From Pseudomonadota bacterium (lineage in GTDB: Bacteria; Myxococcota_A; Polyangia; Polyangiales; Polyangiaceae): a DNA stretch of 21,783 nt. Positions 6,959 through 13,995 of the stretch are shown piece after piece. The stretch covers positions 1-21,783 of the forward strand of contig JAEZYZ010000315.1 in the NCBI GenBank assembly GCA_023418705.1. The letters run 5' to 3'. Made by a program: the position numbers and the translations under genes. Each line of letters starts with the position of its first letter. Positions within the stretch are counted from its first letter, which is position 1. The notes beneath the pieces are model-generated. The model made no database searches. It worked only from the letters and a program-made list of their open reading frames with translations, and was not told where the DNA came from.

Positions 6959-7866
6959 GCCGTCATCTATTGTCGTTGAGCGACCTCGGCGCCGCTGGCG
7001 TGATCGACCTGCTCGACGCCGCCGACCGTTTTCAGAACCTGCGCGGGAGCCCGGAGCATCCGAAGCCGCTCGCGGGCAAGAGCGCCGCGCTGGTGTTCGA
7101 GAAGGCCTCCACCCGCACGCGCTTGTCGCTGGAGGTGGCGGTCGCGGAGCTCGGCGGCCACCCCATCGCCATCACCAGCGCCGGCTCGCAGCTCGGGCGC
7201 GGCGAGCCGATCGCCGACACGGCCCGCGTGCTCTCCCGCATGGTGCACGCCATCACCTTCCGGACGGGCGCAGAAACACGGCTGCACGAGATGGCGACGC
7301 ACAGCGCCGTCCCGGTGTTGAACGCGCTGACCGACGTCGGCCACCCGATGCAGCTCTTGGCGGACCTGCAGACCGTGCGGCGCGCTCGGGGACGGCTCGA
7401 TGGCCTGCGGTACGCCTGGATCGGCGACGGAAACAACATGGCAAACTCGTGGATCGAAGCAGCCGGCCTGCTGAAGCTGCAGCTGGTCCTGGCCTGCCCC
7501 GATGGCTTCGATCCTGCCCCGGACTTCGTGCAGACCGCGCGGCAGCGGGGCGGAACCATCTCGATCGTGCGCGACGCGCGGAAGGCCGCCGAGAGCGCCG
7601 ACGTGATCAGCACCGACGTGTTCGCGAGCATGGGCCAGGAAGAGGAGCAAGAGGCGCGCCTGAAGGCCTTCGCCGGCATGCGGGTCAGCCGTGAGCTCTT
7701 GGGCGTCGCCGCGAAGGACGCCATGGTCCTGCACTGTCTGCCCGCGCATCGCGGCGAGGAGATCGACGCGGACGTGCTCGAGGGACCGCAGAGCCACGTG
7801 TGGGATCAAGCCGAAGCTCGCCTGCACACGGCCAAGGCCGCCCTGGCGTGGGCCCTCGCTGGATGA
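6955..7866 (+). CDS. argF: Ornithine carbamoyltransferase
   Basis: Cytosolic trimeric enzyme making citrulline from ornithine and carbamoyl phosphate. The 303-aa protein shows the carbamoyl-phosphate loop STRTR (52-56), HPMQ (130-133; the family has HPxQ, commonly HPTQ), the ornithine loop SMG (225-227, preceded by DVFA), and HCLPAHRGEE (C261). The SMG loop marks an ornithine rather than N-acetyl- or N-succinylornithine enzyme. It starts inside the argD stop (ATGA at 6955) and its own stop overlaps the next start (ATGA at 7863), so three genes are tightly coupled. No argR-type operator was recognised. Confidence 0.95.
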   Translation: MSRHLLSLSDLGAAGVIDLLDAADRFQNLRGSPEHPKPLAGKSAALVFEKASTRTRLSLEVAVAELGGHPIAITSAGSQLGRGEPIADTARVLSRMVHAITFRTGAETRLHEMATHSAVPVLNALTDVGHPMQLLADLQTVRRARGRLDGLRYAWIGDGNNMANSWIEAAGLLKLQLVLACPDGFDPAPDFVQTARQRGGTISIVRDARKAAESADVISTDVFASMGQEEEQEARLKAFAGMRVSRELLGVAAKDAMVLHCLPAHRGEEIDADVLEGPQSHVWDQAEARLHTAKAALAWALAG

Positions 7867-10145
7867 GCGGGATCGAGCCGTCGGTTCGCCCAGACCACCC
7901 CGCCGCGACGGGAGCGACCCTCGCCTGCGCCCGCTGCGAGAAGCCGGTCGACCCGCTGCGCGCCGCGCGCGTCGCGATCTTCCACGAGCGGTTCAGGTAC
8001 TTCTGCAGCGCCGACTGCCGCGCGGCGTACGACCCGGACGCGGGCCGCACGCCGCTGCCCCTGCCGAAGCGCAAGCCCCCCGCCAGCGAAGCCACCGACG
8101 ACCTCGAAGCGGCGGCGGCGCCCCGCCCTCTTGAGGGCCCGCCGGATGAGCCCAGCGCCGAGCTGCTCGAGCCGGACCCGGCCGCACGCGGCGACCAGCC
8201 GGCGACGCCCGAGTTGGCCGACGCTCCAACGCAGCCGAGCGAAATCGTCGCGCTGCCGGAGGTCGGCGGGCTGCTGCTCGGCCTCGCGAGCTTGGGGGGC
8301 GTGCTCGCCGTGGCGCTGGCGCTGGCGGGCGACTCGACCACCGCCATTCACGCGCGCGCGCTCGTCGTGGTCGTGGCAGCCGGCGCGCTGGTCGCGCAGT
8401 ATTTGATGGGGCGGCGCGACGCCATCGATCCGCATCCCGCGGCGTTCCTCGCGGCGCCGATCGCCGCGGCCCTCGGGGCGGGCGTCGCCGCCGTCACCGG
8501 CGCCGCGCAGGCCGCCGGGTTCGCGACCCTCGGCGGCCTGGTGGTCGCGACCTCGGCGATCGGTCTGCTGCTCGTCCAGCGCGCGGTGCGCCCGCTCGAG
8601 GTGGAGCGCGATCACATTCAGAGCGAGCTCGACGGCCCCGCGCGGCGCGTCGTCGGCGACGAGGTCGTCACGGTGCGCGCCCACGACCTGAGGCCGGGCG
8701 AGGAGATCCTGGTCGAAGCGGGCGAGCGGTTCCCCGCCGACTGCGCTGTGACCGCCGGCGAGGCCGTGCTGCTGCCCTGGCTCGGCGCGAGCAGCAGCAT
8801 CGAGCCACGGGAAGGGGACGCGGTGGTGGCGGGCGCCAAGGTCGCGCGCGGGAGGCTGCGGGCCGTGGTCGGTTGGGCGTCGTTCGACCGCACCTGGCTG
8901 CGCATGATCAACGATCCGAAGCGCCGGGCCGACGTGTTCGCGCCGATGGCGCGTTTCGGACGGCTCGCGGCCGAGCGCTGGGCGCCGGTGGCAGCTGGCC
9001 TGGCAGCGCTGACGGCCTACGCCGGCAATCAAGAGCCGCTCGGCATCGCGATGTTTGCCGTGGCGGCGCAGGCAGCGGTCGCCAACTTGGGACTGTCGCA
9101 GATCGGCGCGCTGCACGTGGCCAGCGCGGTGCTGGCGGGCCTCCGGCGCGGGATCGCGTTTCGCAGCTCCGACGCCTTCGATCGCACGGGACGGGTGACG
9201 AGCGCCGCCTTCTGCGCCCGGGGCACGCTGCTGCTCGGCGAGCCGGAGCTCGCCAACCTCGAACCGGTCGGCGCGTTCGACGCGAAGAAGCTCCTGGCGC
9301 TGCTGGCCGGGGCGGAGAGCGGCGCGTCACACGCGGTGGCCAAGGCGATCCAGCGCGCGGCCCGCGCCCGAGGCGTTCGGCCGGACGCGGTCCGGAGCCC
9401 GAGCCCCCACCAAGGGCTCGGGCTCCCGGCGGTCGCCTCCGACGGCCAGCAGCTGGTGGTCGGCAGCCGAGCCTTGATGCTCAAGGAGCGGATCGGCGTC
9501 GCCAGCGCGGAGACGACCATCAGCGATCTGGAGGCCATGGGGCGTTCGGTGCTGCTGGTCGCGCTGGGCGGCCGCCTCGTCGGCGTGGCTGGCCTGCAGG
9601 ACGGGCTGCGGCCCGGAGCGCGTGCCGCGGTGCAACACCTGCTGGACGTCGGTGTCGAGCCGGTCCTGCTCTCCGGCGACACCCGGGAGACCTGCGAGAC
9701 CCTGGCGCGCACCCTCGACATCGAGCACATCCGCCCCGAAGTGCTGCCGGCCGATCGCGGCGACGAAGTCCGCCGCCTCGCCGACGCAGGCAGCGTGGTC
9801 GCCGTGCTCGGGCGGAGCCCCGCGGACGACTCCGCCCTCGCAGCCGCCGATGTTTCGGTCGCGCTCGGTATGGCCGGCTCGACCGTGGCCGACTGGAACG
9901 TTCAGCTCGCCTCCGACGACGTGCGCGACGCGGCCTACGCCATCCGGCTGGCCCATGAGTGCCGGACCGAGGCCCGCCTGGGCCTCAGCGTGACGCTCGC
10001 GACGGGCGCCGGGGGCGCTCTGGGCGTGGCCTTTGGGATGCTTCCCCCGGCCCTGGCGCCGCTGCTGGCGCTCGCCGGAACGCTGGTCGCGCTCGCGCGT
10101 TTGCGCTCGTTCGGAATCGAGCGGCAAACCCTTGGCGACCCTTGA
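7863..10145 (+). CDS. Degenerate P1B-type ATPase-like membrane protein with N-terminal TRASH/YHS-like finger
   Basis: A 760-aa protein with the P1B heavy-metal pump layout but without its chemistry. In order: Cys4 finger C22/C25/C48/C52 (CARC, FCSADC); acidic Pro/Ala linker to about 130; four hydrophobic segments; an A-domain in which TGE is GAS (308-310); two segments where the CPC metal site is ANL (407-409); a P-domain start where DKTGT is CARGT, so the phosphorylated Asp is C451; an N-domain with H490 but HA instead of HP; retained GLG (518-520) and VGS; TGD as SGD (604-606); GDGxND as GRSPAD (650-655); two final membrane segments. Spacing from ANL to C451 matches canonical pumps without gaps. 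The frame is open throughout, so it is not a decayed pseudogene. Known: these motifs are needed for pumping. Inferred: non-transporting sensor, scaffold or regulator. It overlaps the argF stop (ATGA). Confidence 0.88.
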   Translation: MSGIEPSVRPDHPAATGATLACARCEKPVDPLRAARVAIFHERFRYFCSADCRAAYDPDAGRTPLPLPKRKPPASEATDDLEAAAAPRPLEGPPDEPSAELLEPDPAARGDQPATPELADAPTQPSEIVALPEVGGLLLGLASLGGVLAVALALAGDSTTAIHARALVVVVAAGALVAQYLMGRRDAIDPHPAAFLAAPIAAALGAGVAAVTGAAQAAGFATLGGLVVATSAIGLLLVQRAVRPLEVERDHIQSELDGPARRVVGDEVVTVRAHDLRPGEEILVEAGERFPADCAVTAGEAVLLPWLGASSSIEPREGDAVVAGAKVARGRLRAVVGWASFDRTWLRMINDPKRRADVFAPMARFGRLAAERWAPVAAGLAALTAYAGNQEPLGIAMFAVAAQAAVANLGLSQIGALHVASAVLAGLRRGIAFRSSDAFDRTGRVTSAAFCARGTLLLGEPELANLEPVGAFDAKKLLALLAGAESGASHAVAKAIQRAARARGVRPDAVRSPSPHQGLGLPAVASDGQQLVVGSRALMLKERIGVASAETTISDLEAMGRSVLLVALGGRLVGVAGLQDGLRPGARAAVQHLLDVGVEPVLLSGDTRETCETLARTLDIEHIRPEVLPADRGDEVRRLADAGSVVAVLGRSPADDSALAAADVSVALGMAGSTVADWNVQLASDDVRDAAYAIRLAHECRTEARLGLSVTLATGAGGALGVAFGMLPPALAPLLALAGTLVALARLRSFGIERQTLGDP

Positions 10146-10176
10146 CCCCCCCGCCAACCAGGGGGATAGGTGTGAC

Positions 10177-10683
10177 GTGAAACGTCGGCAGAGCGGAGCC
10201 GTCATCGCAGGGGAGCAGCCGCGCGCACCGGACGTGCAGCGGCTGCGGCGCGAGCTGTCGGCCTACATGACGAATCGCGGGCTGCGGTCGACCGAGCAGC
10301 GCCGGCTCATCATCGACACGTTCTTCGACACCACCGATCACGTCACCATCGATCAGCTGCTCGAGAAGGTGCGATCGATCGATCCGCGGATCGGCTACGC
10401 CACCGTGTACCGCACCATGAAAATGCTCGCCGACGGCGGCATCGTGCACGAGCGCCGCTTCGGTGACGGCTTCACCCGCTACGAGCTCGCCGACGAAGAC
10501 GCCCACCACGACCACCTGATTTGCCTGGTGTGCGGCAGCATCACCGAGTTCGAAGAGCCGCTGATCGAGGAGCTTCAGGAGCGGGTCGCCGCCCGCTACG
10601 GCTTTTTGGTCCAGGAGCACAAGCACGAGCTGTACGGCGTGTGCCGCAGCTGCCAGGGCCGAACGGAGCGCGAGGGCCAGTAG
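10177..10683 (+). CDS. fur: Fur-family metal-dependent transcriptional regulator
   Basis: DNA-binding repressor of the Fur/PerR/Zur superfamily, 168 aa. The winged-helix part has LRSTEQRRLIIDTFF and the recognition-helix region IGYATVYRTMKML. The dimerisation domain has the metal site HHDH (110-113) and two structural-zinc pairs, C116/C119 (CLVC) and C156/C159 (CRSC). The GTG at 10177 is chosen because AGGGGGATAGG sits about 7 nt upstream. The N-terminus is about 25 residues longer than a minimal Fur. It follows the pseudo-ATPase by 31 bp and may belong to the same transcript. Iron, zinc or peroxide specificity cannot be settled from sequence; the symbol denotes the family. Confidence 0.92.
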   Translation: MKRRQSGAVIAGEQPRAPDVQRLRRELSAYMTNRGLRSTEQRRLIIDTFFDTTDHVTIDQLLEKVRSIDPRIGYATVYRTMKMLADGGIVHERRFGDGFTRYELADEDAHHDHLICLVCGSITEFEEPLIEELQERVAARYGFLVQEHKHELYGVCRSCQGRTEREGQ

Positions 10684-10708
10684 CGCTCCCCGTCGGCCCC
10701 GCGCAAAC

Positions 10709-11332
10709 CTACTTCTGCACCGCGATCTGGCGGCGGTCCGTGACGACCAGATCGCAGGCGATGTCGTGCTCTTCGTGCGGGAGCTCGGCGACCAGCTGGA
10801 AGTCGAAGCAGACGGTCACGGCCACCGCGGGCGGACGAAACTCCGGCAAGGTCACGTCGTAGAACCCAAGGCCGTAGCCCAGGCGGTAGCCCTGCTCGGA
10901 GGCGGCCAGCGCCGGCAGCACGATCAAATCGATCTCGCCCGGCGAGGCGCGCGGTAAATCGAGATCCGGTTCGTGGAAGCCGGCGCCGCGTTCGCAGAGG
11001 CCCCCCAGGTCGGGCACCCAGCGAAACCCCGTGTGGATCAGCGTGCCGTCTCGCTCCAGATACGGGTAGGCGATCGCCTTGTTCGCCTGCCGTGCGACGG
11101 CGTCGAGCGGGCGCAGATCCGTCTCATGCTTGTTCACCATCGGCCAGAACAGCGCGACGCGCTCGGCCCGTTGAAACTCCGCGAGGCTCGCCACCCGCTC
11201 GCAGATGGCCTGGCTGCGCGCCGCGTGCGCCGACTTCGGCAGCGCCGCGCGCAGCCCGCGCATCCGCTGCCGCAGCTGGCGCTTGGCCTTCAGGCGCCAG
11301 GCGGCGATGACGCGTGGGTCGAGGCCCTGCAT
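10709..11332 (-). CDS. ygfA: 5-formyltetrahydrofolate cyclo-ligase
   Basis: ATP-dependent cytosolic enzyme (MTHFS) converting 5-formyl-THF to 5,10-methenyl-THF in folate one-carbon metabolism. The 207-aa protein has the basic N-terminal helix KAKRQLRQRMR, and DLIVLPALA followed by the signature YRLGYGLGFYD (family GxGxGxYD), then the C-terminal FDFQLVAELPHEEHD and VVTD strand. The start is ATG 11332; the frame stays open far upstream (to 12217) over the opposite-strand glycosyltransferase, but that extension is a shadow. It converges with the Fur-family gene with 25 bp between stops and diverges from the glycosyltransferase gene. No Shine-Dalgarno sequence is obvious. Confidence 0.92.
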   Translation of the reverse strand: MQGLDPRVIAAWRLKAKRQLRQRMRGLRAALPKSAHAARSQAICERVASLAEFQRAERVALFWPMVNKHETDLRPLDAVARQANKAIAYPYLERDGTLIHTGFRWVPDLGGLCERGAGFHEPDLDLPRASPGEIDLIVLPALAASEQGYRLGYGLGFYDVTLPEFRPPAVAVTVCFDFQLVAELPHEEHDIACDLVVTDRRQIAVQK

Positions 11333-11422
11333 GGGGCTTGATCTAGCAGACCGGCGTCGCAAATCCTCGGGGGACGTCGCCGCCCGGCTGGAATTCAGCC
11401 CAACACGGATTACCCTGCCCCC

Positions 11423-12118
11423 ATGTCGCCGTTGGTGCTCGTGCCCGCCTATCAGGCCGCCCGCACCATCACCTCGGTGGTCACCGGGCTCGAGCGCGTG
11501 GTCGGCGCCTCGATCCGCGAGATCGTGGTCGTCGACGACGGCTCGACCGACGACACGGCGAGGCTGGCCGAACGCGCGGGCGCCACGGTGCTCCGCCACC
11601 CCGGCAATCTCGGCAAGGGGGCGGCGCTGCGCACCGGGCTCGAGCACGCCGCCCGATGCGGAGCGGGCGTCGTGGTCACGGTCGACGCCGACGGGCAGCA
11701 CCCCGCCGAGGCGGCGCAGGTGGTGCTCGACCACCCGGCGCCCCGCGACGCGCTGGTGCTCGGCGTGCGCGACCTGGCTCGCGACGGCGCGCCGCGCGCC
11801 AACCGCACCTCCAACGCCATCTCGAATTTTTTCGTCTCGGCGTTCACCGGGCAGCGCCTGCTGGACACCCAGTGCGGCCTGCGCCGCTACCCGGTCGAGC
11901 GGACGCTGGCGCTCGGGATGCGATCGGACGGCTATGCGTTCGAGACCGAGGTGCTGCTCCGGGCGTGCCGCGCCGGGGTGCCGATCGCCCAGGTGCCGGT
12001 GCGCGTCTATTACCCGCCGCCCCGAGAGCGCGTCTCCCACTTCCACGCCGTGCGCGATCCGGCCAAGATCGTCGGCCGGGTGATCGCCACGCTGGTGTGC
12101 CGCGGAGGCGCCCGTTGA
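11423..12118 (+). CDS. Family 2 glycosyltransferase (dolichol-phosphate-mannose-synthase type)
   Basis: Cytosolic or membrane-associated GT-A transferase, 231 aa, probably moving a sugar from a nucleotide donor to a polyprenyl phosphate or lipid. Motifs are LVPAYQA at the N-terminus, VVDDGSTDDT (D38, D39), NLGKGAALRTG, the metal-binding DADGQH (88-93), and CGLRRYP followed by FETEVLLRA, all characteristic of DPM-like GT2 proteins. It has no C-terminal membrane segments, unlike ArnC/GtrB proteins. The ATG at 11423 lacks a visible ribosome-binding site. Its stop overlaps a TTG start of the next gene, suggesting coupled synthesis with the C45 acyltransferase-like protein. Donor and acceptor are unknown. 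Confidence 0.88.
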   Translation: MSPLVLVPAYQAARTITSVVTGLERVVGASIREIVVVDDGSTDDTARLAERAGATVLRHPGNLGKGAALRTGLEHAARCGAGVVVTVDADGQHPAEAAQVVLDHPAPRDALVLGVRDLARDGAPRANRTSNAISNFFVSAFTGQRLLDTQCGLRRYPVERTLALGMRSDGYAFETEVLLRACRAGVPIAQVPVRVYYPPPRERVSHFHAVRDPAKIVGRVIATLVCRGGAR

Positions 12119-13533
12119 AACCCGCGGCGCCGCGGAGGCTCCGCAAGCTGTCGTTGATCCTGGTCGCCCTGCTGGCCACGCCCCTGTTGCTGCATTGGGG
12201 CGTGGTGGCCGCCGCACGTCTGACGCCCCCGGACGTCACGGTGCCAGCGGGCGGCGTGCAGCGCGCGCCCGACGGCCTGCGCCGCTTCGGGCAAGCCTAC
12301 GTCAAGCCACGGGGAAAGCTCCTACAGGTGGGGCTCTCCGGGGCTCCAGAGCAGATCGGCTTCACCCACGTCCGGCTGCTGTACGACGAGATGGTCGAGA
12401 ACGAAGGGGTCTTGCTGGGGCAGTTTCGCGACAACCTGTCGTTCGCGCCCTTCCGCTGGCTCCTGCTCGACCTGGCGCAGCTGCGCTTCCGCGACGTGGA
12501 CGCCGGGATGTCGGAGGCGCGCAAGCGGGAGATCGCCGGTGGAGCGCTCGCTTTCGACCCGGATCCGTACCTCGACGTGTTTCCGACCTACCAGCGCTTC
12601 GTCTACCTGAACGCCTTGTACGACATGGCGCTGTCGTTCGAGCACTCCCCGCTGATCGGCTGCACCAGCTTCGTGCTCGGACCGAAGAGCACCGGCGGCA
12701 AGACCCTGCTCGGGCGCGCCTTCGACATGGAGGTGGACATCCTCGACCAACGCAAGGCCGTGTTCTTCGTGCGAGAGGACGGCCAGATCCCGTTCGCCAG
12801 CGTCGCCTGGCCCGGTCTGGTCGGTGTCGTCAGCGGGCTGAACCTGGAAGGCGTCGCGGTGGTGGTGCACGGCGCGCGCGCCGGGGAGCCGCAGAGCCAG
12901 GGCGAGCCCGTCGTGCACGGCCTGCGCCGCGTCCTGTCGACCAGCCGCAGCACGGACGAGGCCGTCGCCGCGCTGAAGGCCAGCGATCCGATGGTCAGCC
13001 ACATCGTCGTCGTCGCCGACGCGCAGGGCGAGCGCGCCGTCGTCGAACGCATCCCCGGCCGCGCCCCGTACATGTACCGCCTGACCGAGCCCAGCGTCGT
13101 CACCAACCACCTGCTGGGCTCCGGCGCGACCGATCCCAAGAACCAGCGCGTCCGCGACACCACCTCCACCTTGGCGCGCGAGCGGCGCGGCAAACAGTTG
13201 CTGGAACGCCTGCACGGCCGCGCCGACGTCGAGACCACCGTGCGCCTGCTCAGAGACCGCCGCGGCTTGAACGACGCCCCGCTGCCGCTCGGCAGCCGCG
13301 ACGCCATCGACGCCCTCATCGCCACCCACGGCGTCGTCATGGACACCACCGATCGACGCATCTGGGTCAGCGAAGCGCCCCACCTGCTCGGCCGCTTCGT
13401 CGCCTTCGATCTCCGCCGCCTACTGGCCGAAGACTACGACCCCGCCGCCGATCTCGAAGCACCGCCGTTCGTCCCCGAAGACCCGCTGCTGAAGAGCGAA
13501 GAGTATCAGAAGCTCGCTCGGCCAGATCGGTGA
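12115..13533 (+). CDS. C45-family (acyl-CoA:6-APA acyltransferase-like) Ntn hydrolase, membrane-anchored
   Basis: A 472-aa protein with a basic N-terminus and a hydrophobic segment at about residues 10-29 (LSLILVALLATPLLL), indicating a signal anchor or signal peptide. After a helical region to about 180 comes the Ntn core: GCTSF with candidate nucleophile C183 after G182, then LLGRAFDME (family GRNxD-like), VFFVREDGQIPFASVAW, and VTNHLL. This matches C45 peptidases, where cleavage before Cys exposes a catalytic N-terminal residue that cleaves or transfers amide-linked acyl groups. In a maturing precursor about 182 residues would be released or stay as a subunit. The TTG at 12115 overlaps the glycosyltransferase stop and is the first start consistent with the signal anchor. 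Substrate unknown; a lipid or amide target at the membrane is plausible. Confidence 0.83.
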   Translation: MKPAAPRRLRKLSLILVALLATPLLLHWGVVAAARLTPPDVTVPAGGVQRAPDGLRRFGQAYVKPRGKLLQVGLSGAPEQIGFTHVRLLYDEMVENEGVLLGQFRDNLSFAPFRWLLLDLAQLRFRDVDAGMSEARKREIAGGALAFDPDPYLDVFPTYQRFVYLNALYDMALSFEHSPLIGCTSFVLGPKSTGGKTLLGRAFDMEVDILDQRKAVFFVREDGQIPFASVAWPGLVGVVSGLNLEGVAVVVHGARAGEPQSQGEPVVHGLRRVLSTSRSTDEAVAALKASDPMVSHIVVVADAQGERAVVERIPGRAPYMYRLTEPSVVTNHLLGSGATDPKNQRVRDTTSTLARERRGKQLLERLHGRADVETTVRLLRDRRGLNDAPLPLGSRDAIDALIATHGVVMDTTDRRIWVSEAPHLLGRFVAFDLRRLLAEDYDPAADLEAPPFVPEDPLLKSEEYQKLARPDR

Positions 13534-13581
13534 GCCGGAGGACGCTGCCAGCCGGGGGCGAATCCACCGCGACGAGCTCTG

Positions 13582-13824
13582 CTATTTTTGTTCACAGGAA
13601 GAGCGGAAGAACGGACGATTTTTTGGGTGTTCGACGGGGGCGCCCGACGCGATCCTCGCGTCCGGTAGCCGCCACGGGGGCGACTCGCGCCGCTCGAGAT
13701 CGAACTCCCTTTGGAGACCGACGACGTCGGTCCCCATTCCGAACTTCCTATCCTTCCTGTAACCAATCTCCGGTTGAGACCCGTCGACGCACGACGCTAC
13801 CTCAGTGGTGAGATGCGTACTCAC
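13582..13824 (-). CDS. Small ORF from repeat unit A (uncertain)
   Basis: An 80-codon leftward frame from GTG 13824 with no recognised domain. Its first 24 residues (beginning MSTHLTTEVAS, then VDG, EI, YRK) resemble the start of the neighbouring 41-codon frame at 13802-13927, because both begin inside tandem repeat units. The rest (LERRESPPWRLPDARIASG, then APVEHPKN) is unlike anything I can name. It may be a repeat-encoded peptide or a coincidental frame in a structured non-coding element; it has no clear ribosome-binding site and overlaps its neighbour in another frame. Confidence 0.25.
   Translation of the reverse strand: MSTHLTTEVASCVDGSQPEIGYRKDRKFGMGTDVVGLQREFDLERRESPPWRLPDARIASGAPVEHPKNRPFFRSSCEQK
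13590..13601. repeat. 12-bp inverted counterpart of the tandem repeat start
   Basis: GTTCACAGGAAG here is the exact reverse complement of CTTCCTGTGAAC at 13855-13866, which spans the start of repeat unit B. It may be the remains of an oppositely oriented repeat member. Confidence 0.4.
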
Positions 13825-13965
13825 TGACTCGAGGTGGGCCGAAGGCCCTGATGCGCTTCCTGTGAACGATCTCCGAGCCGCACCCGTCGATGCGCGACGC
13901 TCGCTCAGTGGTGAGAGCCGTTTTCATGAATCACGGTGGGCCGAAGGCCCTGATGGTCTTCCTGT
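13754..13965. repeat. Two tandem imperfect ~102-bp repeats plus partial third copy
   Basis: Unit A is 13754-13856 and unit B 13857-13958, followed by the first 7 bases (TTCCTGT) of a third at 13959-13965. By eye the units are roughly three-quarters identical. Conserved blocks are TTCCTGT, ATCTCCG, ACCCGTCGA, CGACGCT, CTCAGTGGTGAGA and a 21-base block containing the hairpin GGGCCGAAGGCCC (13836-13848 and 13938-13950). Each unit therefore holds two small hairpins (CTCA-GTGG-TGAG and GGGCC-GAA-GGCCC). Read leftward, each unit also opens a short frame with a similar N-terminus. No flanking transposase. It could be a dispersed genomic repeat, a structured RNA or a mini-ORF cassette. Confidence 0.85.
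13802..13927 (-). CDS. Small ORF from repeat unit B (uncertain)
   Basis: A 41-codon leftward frame from ATG 13927 (MKTALTTERAS, then IDG, EIVHRKR, IRAFGPPR). Residues 1-24 align without gaps to the frame starting at 13824 (shared T at 3, LTTE at 5-8, AS at 10-11, DG at 14-15, EI at 19-20, RK at 23-24). The reading frame appears conserved between diverged repeat copies, which could mean coding selection. However, the IRAFGPP part is simply the hairpin block read in one frame. No ribosome-binding site. Confidence 0.25.
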   Translation of the reverse strand: MKTALTTERASRIDGCGSEIVHRKRIRAFGPPRVSEYASHH

Positions 13966-13995
13966 AAAAAAAACAGGCAGGTGCTCAGCTGGCCT
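13966..13995 (-). terminator. Possible terminator for the PrsW operon
   Basis: Leftward, AGG(C)CAG and CTGCCT form a 6-bp stem with a one-base bulge and 8-base loop, overlapping the prsW-like stop. It is followed by G and then eight T (the A run 13966-13973). The T-tract is good; the stem is weak. Confidence 0.4.

Noticed and set aside
9180..9200. DRTGRVT (residues 440-446 of the ATPase-like protein) as the P-type phosphorylation motif
   Set aside because: It resembles DKTGTLT, but alignment and spacing match it to the ERxGKVD segment that precedes the real site; the phosphorylation position aligns with C451 in FCARGT.
11333..12217. N-terminal extension of the cyclo-ligase over the glycosyltransferase
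   Set aside because: Antisense to a clear GT2 gene; cyclo-ligase homology begins at the ATG at 11332.
13534..13984. CRISPR-like or IS-like element
   Set aside because: Only two ~102-bp units without regular spacers, no transposase or cas gene, and no clean terminal inverted repeats with target duplication.
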